This document shows, piece after piece, positions 29,949-40,067 of a stretch of 40,106 nucleotides of DNA (positions are counted from its first letter, which is position 1; each line of letters starts with the position of its first letter). Location: assembly GCA_024663395.1 (NCBI GenBank), contig JANFAH010000175.1, positions 1-40,106 on the forward strand. The letters run 5' to 3'. Source of the DNA: Pisolithus tinctorius (taxonomy: Eukaryota; Basidiomycota; Agaricomycetes; Boletales; Pisolithaceae). The translations under genes were made by a program, and so were the position numbers. The notes under the pieces are model-generated. The model searched no databases, was not told the origin of the DNA, and was given only the letters and a program-made list of their open reading frames with translations.

Positions 29949-30430
29949 TGTAGGGAATGAGTTTGAATTCCCTATGAGAAGTTGTCTTGGTCAGAAGAAA
30001 ATAGGGGTTGGGGGACTTGTGTTTTATTTCTTTTTTTTTTTGTTTTGTTTTTGTGTTTGTACCACTGGACTTAGTGGTGAGCAGCCATGTTGCTGACTAA
30101 GCATGTGTGCTGTGTTCGTGCAAGTTCAGTTTACCAAACAAGCAATTCATGTCACAGGCCCTCAGCAGTAGGGTGATTTAGTCTCACATTTTGGTGAGCT
30201 TTAGAGGTCAGAATTATTACTTTGGGGAGTACCCAAGGGGCCAGGAGGACTGGCAATAGGTCTAGTATAGCAGGCAGCAAGCAGAGCTAAGTATTCTGTT
30301 CTTTTTCGCATTTTTACACTTTTACTACACTTCTTTTCTCCAGCAAGAACCCCCCTTTTGGGTCGAGCACAAAACTTGCCCATTACTGACAATTTCTATT
30401 TCTAGGTTCTATCTATTGCCTATTCCTACA
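29949..30430 (+). repeat. 5' LTR of E7
   Basis: Begins TGTAGGGAATGAG and ends ATTCCTACA, a 6-bp inverted end (TGTAGG/CCTACA). I count about 22 differences from 38634-39115, nearly all transitions. It contains a long T tract (about 30030-30050). Confidence 0.93.
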
Positions 30431-30432
30431 TC

Positions 30433-30450
30433 TGGAGCCCACTGTGAGGG
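30433..30450 (+). promoter_or_regulatory. Primer binding site of E7
   Basis: TGGAGCCCACTGTGAGGG starts two bases after the LTR. A PBS begins TGG because tRNAs end in CCA. The matching tRNA was not identified. Confidence 0.65.
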
Positions 30451-30683
30451 TGGTTCTGTCCATTTTGGGGAAAGAAGCCACCTTTTTATCACTGCACAAA
30501 GTTTTTGCTGGATTAAGTTTGACAAGCTAAGTACTCAGAATCTTGATTCTAGTTACAGTCTACACTCAGGAACTCCAGAATTTTCAGAATTATTTTTTTG
30601 AGCAGCAAATGTTGAGTGAGCAATGAAGTTGAAGATCCCTTGAGCCTAGAGGCAAGTCCGAAGGCAAATTAATAGTCGAATTT

Positions 30684-31214
30684 TTGCGAAGGAGCCATGA
30701 GAATGCACTGGAAGAACTCAAGGGAATGCCATTGAGGCATTCAAGGGATGCACCATGGTTCTCAGGGTGTGCATCTGACCTTTTTAGGTATTTTGAAGGG
30801 GTTCAAAGTCTTTGTGAGCGTGAGAATTGCTTTGATGACCAAGAATGGGCAAAATGGGCTTGCTGGTATGCAGGCAGTGAAGTCTCCAAATCATGGTATG
30901 ATTTTGTCAAGGATCAGCTGAGTTGGCCTGAATTCATGGTGGTCATCACACGTTTGTATCCTGGGTCCCAGAAACTGGATCAACAGCATTCAAAGAGTGA
31001 CCTTTACAGCCTTGTTGACAGTCAAGCAAGCAGAAACATTTGCACAGAGGAGGAACTAATGAACTACAGACTTTATTTCCTAGATTTGGTGACATATCTA
31101 CGGGTTTTGAAGCAACTTGAGGCTGACGAACTTGAAGACCTCCATTTGCAAGGTTTCAACAAAGAATTTTGGTGTGAAATCATTTGGAAAATGCGAAGCA
31201 ATGATCAATGGTGA
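30684..31214 (+). CDS. gag: E7 gag-like protein
   Basis: 176-codon open frame, ATG 30684. It reads DAPWFSGCASDLFRYFEGVQ, ENCFDDQEWAKWACWYAGSE, SWYDFVKDQLSWPEFMVVITRLYPGS and STEEELMNYRLYFLDLVTYL-like segments. This is the retrotransposon gag pattern (F-G--LR-YF-D, W--F---YPG). It would form the particle that packages the RNA. No zinc knuckle follows in frame. It has no in-frame stop, unlike almost everything else here. The leader 30451-30683 shows no gene. Confidence 0.7.
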   Translation: MRRSHENALEELKGMPLRHSRDAPWFSGCASDLFRYFEGVQSLCERENCFDDQEWAKWACWYAGSEVSKSWYDFVKDQLSWPEFMVVITRLYPGSQKLDQQHSKSDLYSLVDSQASRNICTEEELMNYRLYFLDLVTYLRVLKQLEADELEDLHLQGFNKEFWCEIIWKMRSNDQW

Positions 31215-31370
31215 CATTCTGATGAACCATGGCCCATGCAACAGGTGACATATGCAGCCACAAGACTACTACACAAAGGGTTTCATTTGGAGCGAGCGTG
31301 AACAAGCCCAGGAGACTACTACGAGCCACAAAGTGACCCAGAATCGAGTTCAGACAAGCAACAACTACCT

Positions 31371-33178
31371 ATGAAGTCTTTTCCAACTATGCCTGCACAT
31401 GACTCACTGACAACCAATATGCAGGGATCTACAGAGTTGTCAGGATACATAGCATGCAAGAAAGTACCAAAATTAGTTTCAACAAGTCATGCACAGCCAT
31501 GCAGCCCACCCAAGAAGACAAACAGTGAGGACCGAAGCCCTGGCAGGCTCATCAAAGCAGCTGCAGCAACCTGTTTTGAGACAAAAGAGTTTTCTTTGAG
31601 TAGGAATGGAATACTGACTACTGAGTTACAGGAAGCAGTAGAGCTCGAGCGAGTCAAACCAGCATTGGTGGAAGAACCACTCATTACAAAGGTCCCAATT
31701 GAATTCAAGGCAACCAACAACACTCAAAGGGGTTCTTTATTTTGTTCATGTCAAGTTTCTCTGATGGCTACTGGTGTGTTGCTACAGGAGTCCTGTCTAA
31801 GAGGTCAAGGCAATGAAAGAAGTGGCCTCAGAGTTCCAGTAGTTGGCAAAGATACACATCAGTTAACTGATGACCTACTCGTATCAAAGGTACCACTTGA
31901 ATTTGAAACAGAAGGACTCAAAGGACATGTGAAATCTACAAGAGTTGAAGGCAAAGCACTTGAAGTGCTTGTGCATGGTCTCAAGGCAGATAAGTCACTA
32001 TATGAAGGGAATATTGACTCATACAGGATGCTACAAAATATGGAATATGCGAAGAAGAAGGTTATTGTGAAGAAGATCAAGATTGAGAAGCCATTGAGGC
32101 TTGTCGCACAAAGGAAGCCACTGGAAGAATTTTTGCCAGTCGAAATGTTGAAGCACACAGCGAGGATAGACAACCTCGCACTCGAAATATTCCACAACCA
32201 TGCGGTGCCAGCAATATATATTTTATTCAGGAATTCGTCAAGGGAATTGATGTGTGCACTTAGTATTTGTCAAGTCTGGGCCTACTCTGACCAACTCCGA
32301 CGCTAAACAAGGTCTAGGGGAGGGTCTGGAAGCAAGTCCGACACACAGGAACAGAACTCCAACTAGCGGAGTGTCGGCAGGAATGAAGACCGCCAAGACA
32401 AAGGCGGAGCGGAGTGAGGGCATCGGGTTTAGCTCGTGCACTACCCCCTTGCACGATCTCAGCCCTTGTATTTCAGAGGGAGAGTACAGACAGAGAGTCG
32501 GAGATAACTCCGACAGGCAGAAGACAGAATCAGAGGGAGTAGGAACTAAGTTGATATTCGTACTGAAGAACAGCGGAGTACAGTACATGCTTTTATACTG
32601 CTACAGAGGTACAGTAACCGGAACTGGAACTGACATACAGAGACTCATAAATTTTCAAGTAAAACTTCCTGGACGACAAATGAAGGGTAGATGGAGGACA
32701 TACGAATGGGTAACACAGAACATCTAGAAAAGGAAATAGTCCAGATGCTGGACCATGCGGTGAGCGCGCTGCGGAGTACCTGACTGTGAAGGTAGTCACA
32801 TGACCCCTCAGAGAACAGACCGCTCAGTCCGGTAGGAGAGAAACACAAGTCCGACAACAGTCAGAGCGGAGATGGTTCGTAGACGATAGAAGGTGGGCGG
32901 AGTTGGTGCGGAGTGAGCGAATGACCGGCGGAGAAGGTTGCGGAGTGAGTAAAGACCTATGATGAACGCATGGTTATGACAGTATTAGGACTTGTACAGA
33001 AAGTCCCACAAGGTTGACTAAGCAAAGTCATGTGATCACTCTGCACATTGTGGCTGCATGCACTCAAGTAATACTACATACTGATGAGACTAGTGCTACA
33101 GGACGACTATGCAAGGTCACTGCAATTGCAGGATATGAAGAATGGGGTGACCAACATACCATATGGAAGTTACCATGA
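31371..33178 (+). pseudogene. E7 second ORF, protease-like end, split by LTR
   Basis: Open frame 31371-32267, then a solo LTR, resuming at 32987. With the LTR and one GTATT removed, codons GCA CTT AGT ATT join AGG ACT TGT and the frame stays open to TGA 33178. The first part repeats a small motif: LITKVPIEFKA (about 31680) and LVSKVPLEFET (about 31880). The end reads HTARIDNLALEIFHNHAVPAI, then QSHVITLHIVAA and AIAGYEEWGDQHTIW. These resemble the flanks, flap and C-terminus of a gypsy retropepsin, but the D-T/S-G active site is not visible. The annotation as a dead protease is tentative. Confidence 0.5.
32268..32981 (-). repeat. Solo LTR (family LTR-1), TSD GTATT
   Basis: 714 bp, on the plus strand TGTCAAGTCTGGG...GGTTATGACA. 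It is the reverse of the E1 LTR and is flanked by GTATT (32263-32267 and 32982-32986). TATAAAA is at 32597-32591. About 35 CpGs are kept, against four and nine in the other two copies, so this is the youngest copy. Confidence 0.95.
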
Positions 33179-36065
33179 CTACGAGCAATGGTGACCACAA
33201 CAAGGGCGAAAATGGCAGTGGATAGCATGATAGTGATGACAACAACAACTGGACTGTGCACAGATCGAAGGCTGTACAAGATTGAGTGTGCCATTCAATG
33301 GGAGTGAGACATGGCAAGACAATAAGGGATACTGAGCTCGATGGCTCACCAGTTTGTTTTGATTCTGAGACACTTTACTTACATCTATTCTACACTAGAG
33401 AAAGCCAGTACACGTGACAAAGAGTGACTGATGCCCAGGTGATTGCAATACAAGGCACAATCAGCATGGATACTGAGCACTATGGCTCAAGGGTCTGTTT
33501 TGCTTTCATGGTGTTTTACTTACAGCATTTCTATTCTAGGGAAAATGAATATCTATGATGAACAGTGGTTGCAGTTCAAGAATCCATGATGAATGATGAA
33601 TGAAGATTGCACAGAGATCATACGAGGCATGGTGGAGACAACCATGGAGTGCAATGGCTTGAGGTTTTATTTTGATCTCATAGCATTTTACTTACAACTA
33701 TCCTACTCTAGGAAGAGTGAGAGATACCTATGATGCAGCACAATCATGGCATGAGGTTCTACAAAAGACCATGGACAAAAGACACTCAGACATACCACGA
33801 AACAAGTGTGACAACTATGTTTTGGTCTACAACAACGACTGTCGAGGATACGAGAGCAAGCATGACATGAGGGAGCCATCAGGATCACACAGAACGAGCT
33901 CAACAGCTCGACTTTTCATTTTTACTTCAGGACATTGTACTCACACAGGCTTTACCCTAGGGAAGGTAGCTATCTACAACAAACAGTGACTGCGGTACAA
34001 AGAGGAACATTGACAATGATGCTCAGCACAGATCGAGGGCCACATGAGGCTAGAACAGCGATTCAATGGGAACAAGGCATGATGAGTGTGGGTACTGGGC
34101 TCGATGGCCCAAGGTTCTCTTTTGGTTCCATAGTGTTTTACTTACAGATACTCTATTCTAGGGGAAATGGCTATATTCGACGAAGAGCGACTGACATCTG
34201 GATGATTGCAATACAAGGAACAAAGACAATGATTAGACTTGGCATGGATCAATGGCCACACAAGAGTGGAAGAGCTGTTCAATGGAAACAGAGCACGAGA
34301 AGTGCAGATATTGAGCATTATGGCTCAAGAGCATGAGCAACGACAACAAGAGAGACAGCAATGTCAACAACATTCGACACAGACTGAAGGCTGTATGAGA
34401 CAAGAACGACCATCCAAAGGAAATGATGCATGGTGGAGACTACTGGGCTCAAATGCTCCAGGTTCTGTTTTAGTTCTAGGATATATTACTTACATCTTTG
34501 TTATTCTAGGGGAGCCAACTATCTACAATGAAAAGCAATCGCAATTCAAGATTCTAAGACAAGCTATGAACGAAGCTCACCCGGAAGTATGGCAAGAGCA
34601 ACTGCGACAACCATGGTGACAACTACAGTGACAACAACAACAACAACAACATTACTTGGAGCAGATCAACAGCCATACAAGATAGGAGATGCTGTTCAAT
34701 GGAAATGGGGTGTGACAAGTGCAGGTTCTGGGCTCGACAGCCCAAGGTTTTGCTTTGATCCCATAATGTCTTACTCACAACTACTCTATTCTAGGAAAAA
34801 TGGATGTACGAGACAACATCCAAGCTACATCCAAGCAACCGCAATATGAGGGACTATGATGATCTATGAGGAAACACAGCAGACCAAAGGCTCAAAGGAA
34901 AATGACTGTACACAATGACATGTGAGTGAAATCCAGATGGTCACAATACAAGAAATGACTATGATGGTGCTCAGAGAGGATTGAGGGCCGCATGAAGAGA
35001 AAATGGCCATACAGTGGGGACAAGGCACAAGGAGTACAGATGTTGAGCATGACAGCTCGAGGGTTCAGTTTGGTTTTGGAATGATTTACTTACATCTACT
35101 CTATTCTAGGGAGAATGGATGCACATGACAAAGGGCAAGTGATAGCCACACAAACACAATACCAATATCTACAGTTATGTACAAGCGAGCTGGGCATGAG
35201 CTCGAACTGCAGTTTACTCACCATGTGTCATGATCACTTGCTGCACTCAAGAAACACACCAATGATAAGGCCTTGCGAGAGTCCATAGAAGAGGAATTCC
35301 AAGCAAATTCAGCTGCCAGGGCAGAACTACTTTCCTGGCTGCATCCAGATGTGTCTATGCTCTTAGAGTCCTACAGCTCAAGTCTCTTTTTTGTTTTGTG
35401 ACTTTTTACTTATGGATACATTGTTCTAGAGTAGATGATAGTTCGGAAGAAAGAACACATCGACTTACAGAGTGACAAGTACAGCGACCACTCACAACAC
35501 TCAGGAAGCACATCAATACTACAAGTTACTACTGTTTTCACCAAAGCTACCCCTGTTACAAGGCAAAGTCAATGGAGCCATCCATCTGTGGAGATGCATT
35601 CGCATGCTCAAAGTGCAATGACCCCAGTTTTTATTTAAGTTGCACCACTTCTTGCTTACAGGAACACTGTTCTGGAGTAGATGACGGTTCAGAGGACAAG
35701 ACACAGCAAGTTACAGAAGGACAAGTGCAACAAATATGGTTCAACCTACAACAGCGAGTTTCGAAGTCACAGCAAGATGCGCAGCATGTGAGTGGTTTCA
35801 AGATCAGGCCAATTGGGCTCAAAGGCCCAGAGTTTAGTCTTTCTGTTCAAGCGCTTTACTTACAGCTACTTCATCTTAGGGAATACAGGCATCTACAAGG
35901 TATTGAAGAATCTACAGCTAACTACAAACAAAGTATGACAAGACAATTGCAAAGACTGTGGGAATACAGGTGTTCACAAGATGTTGATGGAACATTGAAC
36001 TACAAAAGACCTACAGTATGAAGGCTCACATCAAGACCAATGACTGTCCCCCTTCAAGAAGAAGA

Positions 36066-36475
36066 TGCCTACCTTAGCAACAATTGAAGTGGTTTCATGG
36101 GGTAACATATTGTTGAACAGTTGGCGAAGGGAGACACCATCTCCATGTTGGATATTGTGCAGAGACATCATGATGTCCCGTTTTATTTGGGGGACATTGC
36201 AGATGAATGGGATGTGTTGGATATATTGGACAATTTGGGCATTATATATATTGTATGGAATACCTTACTACAGCAAGGCACGAAAGACCCCTCTGTCTAT
36301 GCCAAGGCCAATAGCAAAGCCACCCAAACCATCATCGATGCAGCTATCACAGCTGGCATCCATAGGCTCATCTGCATGAGTCCTGCAAGCATCATATTTA
36401 TTGGCACTGACATCATGAATGTCAATGAGTGAGTACCCTATCCAAAGAAACCGTTCAATGCATATAATCCTACCT
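36066..36475 (+). pseudogene. ERG26: Captured sterol 4-carboxylate dehydrogenase fragment
   Basis: N-terminal part of a 3-beta-HSD/ERG26-type short-chain dehydrogenase, which in yeasts and fungi removes the C-4 carboxyl of ergosterol precursors with NAD. From the ATG at 36066 it reads an SGFMG Rossmann remnant (with TGA and TAA replacing Gly and Arg), HIVEQLAKGDTISMLDIVQR, HHDVPFYLGDIADEWDVLD, GTKDPSVYAKANSKATQTII, DAAITAGIHRL, FIGTDIMNVNE, a TGA, then PYPKKPFNAYN. The catalytic Y-x3-K should be at YNxxK, but the Lys is Ser and similarity ends there. The real enzyme has about 350 residues or more. About 130 are present with no intron, so capture through RNA is possible. Confidence 0.75.
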
Positions 36476-36957
36476 CTTACTCTTCTACCACATCGAGCAG
36501 ACCCAAACTAGACTTCGAGAGTGCAGCAGTGAGGCTCAACGAGTCCTTACACTGTGCTCTCCCTCCCATATGTGCCACAAGTGAATGTCACTGCATGATA
36601 CATGGCTCCATGTGGACACTCAGTCCCTATGTCACAACTGCACCCAACACCAAATCCATTCTATCTGCATTCAACACCCCATTCAACCCACACAAAGTCA
36701 AGTGCCCTGTTGCCCATTCTCGAGTCGAGGGGAAGGGATCTTTGTCACAAACAGAACCATTGTATGTCCTGGACCTTACAGGAGTATGCAGTGACTATGA
36801 GTGAGGGCTGTTGAGTTTGGAGGTACAAAGTACATCTGAACAACTATGGGGAGCATCAATGGCGCAAGTAACAGGACAGCAAATTGTCACTGAATGATGG
36901 TCATTCGAAGCAACAGAGAGTGCTCGATGGAGGAGGGGCTTAGGGAATTCATGTGCT
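36476..36957 (+). other. Unassigned stretch after captured fragment
   Basis: A frame 36529-36804 (91 codons) is open but has no motif. It is Ser/Thr/Pro-rich and may continue the captured gene in a broken frame. I cannot support a gene. Confidence 0.3.
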
Positions 36958-38030
36958 GAGCTTGACAGCTCGCTTTTTCTCTTTTGTTGTGTGCTATATT
37001 ACTCACAGTGATGTTACTATAGGGAAATCCAGTATCTGTGATGGACTGAAGAATTGGAGCTACATGAAACAAATCAACAGTGTTATTATGAATGGGGCAA
37101 ATGGGTTAGGCAAAGTGGGAAGGTGAGAGTTAGGAGCATAGAAGTGGTTTGAAGAGAGTCAGGATGGACTTGCCATCCATTGAAGCCACCTGGTGGTGGG
37201 GGTTGGGCAGTCATACAACAACACAAGATCTCATGAAGAACCCTGGGCAACATCATGAAGATCGAGTTAAGGTGACAGCAACCATCACAAAGAAGTACAG
37301 CAATGCAAGCTCAAAACAATGTGGAGTCACTCCAAGGGCCCAAGCGCCCTTTGTTCCCCTTCATTTTTGCAATGGTTTACTCATGGCTACATTATTCTAG
37401 GTTATGCGAAGATCTACAAAGCAGGGATAAGGTTTCAAGTCCCCTTAATGCGGTAGTGTTGGCCCTCAGCACAGAAGGGCACAGTGCGAGTTCACAAGCA
37501 AAGTGCGAAGACCTAATGATGAAACTCAGGAAAGGGAATTGTGAAGTCCAGGTGCCCCATTTAGTTTTTATTCAAACACTATCTACTGCAACTACAGGTA
37601 CCGTAGCACAAAGGAAAAGGCAGTCAATAGGGATGGTCAGCTTGAGGCCATCTGTCAGCTCTTATCACCAAGACTCCATCCACCCAATTGTGAGGTGGAA
37701 GACTGGCATTCAAGATCAAAAGAAGTCAGCACCTACACCTGTCAGGGTCAAAGACCTATCTTCAAAGCAGGTTCAAGGGTTTACAGACCTAAGTTGACAG
37801 CCTTTATTATAATTCAAACATGTGCTACTTTGAGATGTTTTGTTTCTAGCAGTGAACAAGTAGTAAACAAAGATGGGCAACTCAAAGTCACTCAGCGACA
37901 CTTAGTGCAAGGGCTTCGGCCACTGGATGGGGTACCAGACAGGGTATGGGAAGTCAAAAGAGTCAAGGGTACGAGAATGAGAAGGGTGGCATAGAGAAAG
38001 CCCTGGTGAGTGTATCATATATAGATTCCT

Positions 38031-38633
38031 TAATGCGAGTTTTGCTTCATGCAACATCACTCAACCGAGTTGCACTAGTCCTTGGGTGATTCTACTCACC
38101 CTGAGTTATGATTTTGAGTTCCATTGTTTTTCTTGGTGCTAAGTTGTCTTAAGGATGAGCAATCATCGAGAGCACATGCATATAAGGATAGTAAATACAC
38201 CACTGAATGGGAGTCTTTTTTCTTTAGGTACACATATGTATTCAAGGTGCTTCATAGAGGGCTGAAAACTGTGCCTTGAAGAGCTGCTGCTGCTTTCGAG
38301 GGACTTAGGGGCTGTGGAGTGGTTGAGGGCTGAAGGGGTCATCTGCAAGGAGGGTGAGAAGTTTTGAGGGCAGAGAGGGTTGTGCTGCGAGGCCAGGAGT
38401 GGGTCTTGGGAGAGAAGGGAGTTGTGTTCAAGTCACGAGAAGGTTAGAGGGCGAAGAAGGGGGTCATGTTTGAGTAGTGCAACACTAGAGGGGCAAGGTG
38501 CCATGTTCAAAGTTCAAGGGAGTTCAAGGGTGAGGATATGTGGCAAGGTCAAGGGAAGCAGATGTGAGGGTGAGGATGTTCATGCAAGGGGGAGAGCGAC
38601 TGAGGATGGTTGAGTTCTAAACCACCCCTTGGA
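38031..38633 (+). other. E7 3' noncoding, G-rich
   Basis: No gene seen. The strand becomes G-rich after 38270. GCAAGGGGGAGAG at about 38584 could serve as a polypurine tract, but it is about 40 bases from the LTR, further than in E1 and E3. Confidence 0.35.
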
Positions 38634-39115
38634 TGTAGGGAATGAGTTCAAATTCCCTATGAGAAGTTGTCTTGGTCAGAAGAAAATAGGGGTTGGGGGA
38701 CTTGTGTTTTATTTCTTGTTTTTTTTGTCTTGTTTTTGTGTTTGTACAACTGGACTTAGTGGCGAGTAGCCATGTTGCTGACTAAGCACATGTACTGTGT
38801 TCGTGTGAGTTCAGTTTACCATACAAGCGATTCATGTCACAGGCCCTCAGCAGTAGGGTGATTTAGTCTCGCATTTTGGCAAGTTTTAGAGGTCAGAATT
38901 ATTACTTTGGGGAGTACCCAAAGGGCCAGGAGGACTGGCAATAGGTCTAGTATAGCAGGCAGCAAGCAGAGCTAAGTACTCTGTTCTTTTTCGCATTTTT
39001 ACACTTTTACTACACTTCTTTTCTCCAGCAAGAACCCCCCTTTTGGGTCAAGCACAAAACTCGCCCATTACTGACAATTTCTATTTCTAGGTTCTATCTA
39101 TTGCCTATTCCTACA
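38634..39115 (+). repeat. 3' LTR of E7
   Basis: Same length as the 5' LTR (482 bp), TGTAGGGAATGAG to ATTCCTACA. It is followed by ACGAAT and then TGATGG, which also precedes the 5' LTR. Confidence 0.93.
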
Positions 39116-39121
39116 ACGAAT

Positions 39122-40067
39122 TGATGGACATGGTTGATACCATTGCCAAAGATGGCAGTGACATGGGTATGGATGAGGGGGAGACTGTGGGGACAAATAT
39201 GGATGGTGCAATGAGTGGTGCTGCAGGTGTTGCTGGAGTGTCTGCAGTAGGTTCCATGTTTTGGTGCATCTGCATGATTTGAGTTTGATCTGGAGACTCA
39301 GGTTGGTACTGCACAAAGGTGAGCTGTGCAAGTGATGGTGTGGATGATGGGTGATATTGAATGGGAGGCCATGCCAATGCTGGCTGAGGCAATATGATAG
39401 GCTGCTTGATGGTGGTAGGAGGTTTAGATGTGGCAACCTGAGACATTTGAGCAGGGGGCTGGGCACCAGTGGTGTGGTGTGCATTGGTGCCTCTTGCCTT
39501 GTCAGGAGGAACGAACTCTTGCATATGGTCCAAGTACTTGAAGCCTGTGTTTCAGAACTGGGCAATGTCTGGCCAATTCTTATGAATGGTTAAAAATACA
39601 GGCATTTTGCACACTAGGAGAGAAACTAGACATACCTCGACCAAGTCATCCATCACGAGCTGCCCTGCCTCAGTTACAACATCAGCACCTTTGCTTGCTG
39701 AATATGCTTGTCCCAATCCCCCTGCAACAGCTGAAGCAGCATAGTATTCCTGCTTCAGCTTTGTATGATATGAGTAACACTGAATACAATGATAAATTGA
39801 CAAACATATGCTCTCCCACTTATCATGACAATTTTTGGCTGTTTTATGGTGGCCATTGGGCTGGACAGGGAGTTGTGGCAGAAGGTCATTGAAGTGCCCT
39901 TCTCAAAGGACCATGCAATCACCTGCTCTGAATCAGTTTTCCTCCACATAATTGAGAAGCATGTCAATATCTGCTGGGCTCCATGAGGCTTGCACCTTTG
40001 GTTGAAGCTCAGAGTTTGAAGTGATAGAGGCAGCACCCCCCTTCGACCCAGAGCCCTTACCTACCAT
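39122..40067 (-). pseudogene. Harbinger partner gene (Myb/SANT-like), 5' part
   Basis: DNA-binding partner protein of Harbinger transposons. ATG 40067, then MVGKGSGSKGGA, the SANT-like core QASWSPADIDMLLNYVEEN, FRAGDCMVL, HFNDLLPQL and HHKTAKNCHDKW, with Trp and Lys/Asn positions usual for the domain. Next come AYSASKGADVVTEAGQLVMDDLVE, a 57-nt candidate intron (39635-39579: GTATGT, TTTTAAC, AAG), then NWPDIAQF and NTGFKYLDHMQEFVPP, and a Pro/Thr/Gln-rich linker up to E7. TGA codons at 39935, 39905 and 39554 fall where arginine or lysine is expected. The remainder is at 29478-29948. The first 39 bases beyond the ATG to the window end show nothing more. Confidence 0.78.
39579..39635 (-). other. 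Candidate 57-nt intron in SANT-like gene
   Basis: On the minus strand it begins GTATGTCTAG, has TTTTAACC as a branch-like site and ends TTCATAAG. Removing it joins LVMDDLVE to NWPDIAQF without changing frame (57 is 19 codons). Confidence 0.55.

Larger units (their letters stand above)
33179..38030 (+). repeat. Tandem decayed protein modules in E7
   Basis: About 13-15 diverged copies of a module spaced 140-380 bp apart. The best-kept part is a 26-codon core of the form G/E-L-D-G-P/S-R-F-C-F-x7-Y-L-x-L-L-Y-S-R-E-N-x-Y, with no indels in the clearest copies. Examples: GLDGPRFSFGSIVFYLQILY (34098), GLDSPRFCFDPIMSYSQLLY (34730), EHDSSRVQFGFGMIYLHLLY (35047), ELDGSPVCFDSETLYLHLFY (33331). Before it is a second conserved block, D-R-G-P-H-E-x3-A-I-Q-W-x-Q-G (about 34035 and 34993). 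After it comes a T/I-AIQGT block (33451, 34207). Stops and frameshifts are scattered between. I know no family with this core. Late copies (37550-37850) are weakest. The fragment at 36066-36475 interrupts the array. Confidence 0.75.
29949..39115 (+). mobile_element. E7: gag-protease LTR element without pol
   Basis: A 9167-bp element with 482-bp LTRs at both ends, a primer binding site, a gag-like gene and a protease-like region. About 5 kb of tandem modules follow, holding a captured gene fragment. No RT, RNase H or integrase motif is present in any frame I read, so it needs enzymes from another element. This plan resembles TR-GAG or LARD type elements. It split the Harbinger partner gene. 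TGATGG lies on both sides, but on the right it is six bases away from the LTR end. Confidence 0.85.
20034..40067 (+). mobile_element. E4: PIF/Harbinger transposon, interrupted twice
   Basis: A DNA transposon in three pieces: 20034-20730, 29161-29948 and about 39122-40067 or beyond. It holds a transposase on the plus strand and a Myb/SANT-like gene on the minus strand, convergent, as is usual for Harbinger elements. E5 (with E6 inside) and E7 (with a solo LTR inside) account for the gaps. Terminal inverted repeats were not identified. The left one would lie in 19850-20033 and the right one near or past the window end. Confidence 0.7.

Noticed and set aside
33361..34800. Each TTTACTTAC...CTATTCTAGG segment of the E7 array as a real intron acceptor (CTNAC branch plus TAG).
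   Set aside because: The segment reads as Y-L-x-L-L-Y-S-R in the same frame and length in nearly all copies, and a matching GT donor is missing in several. A coding module explains it better.
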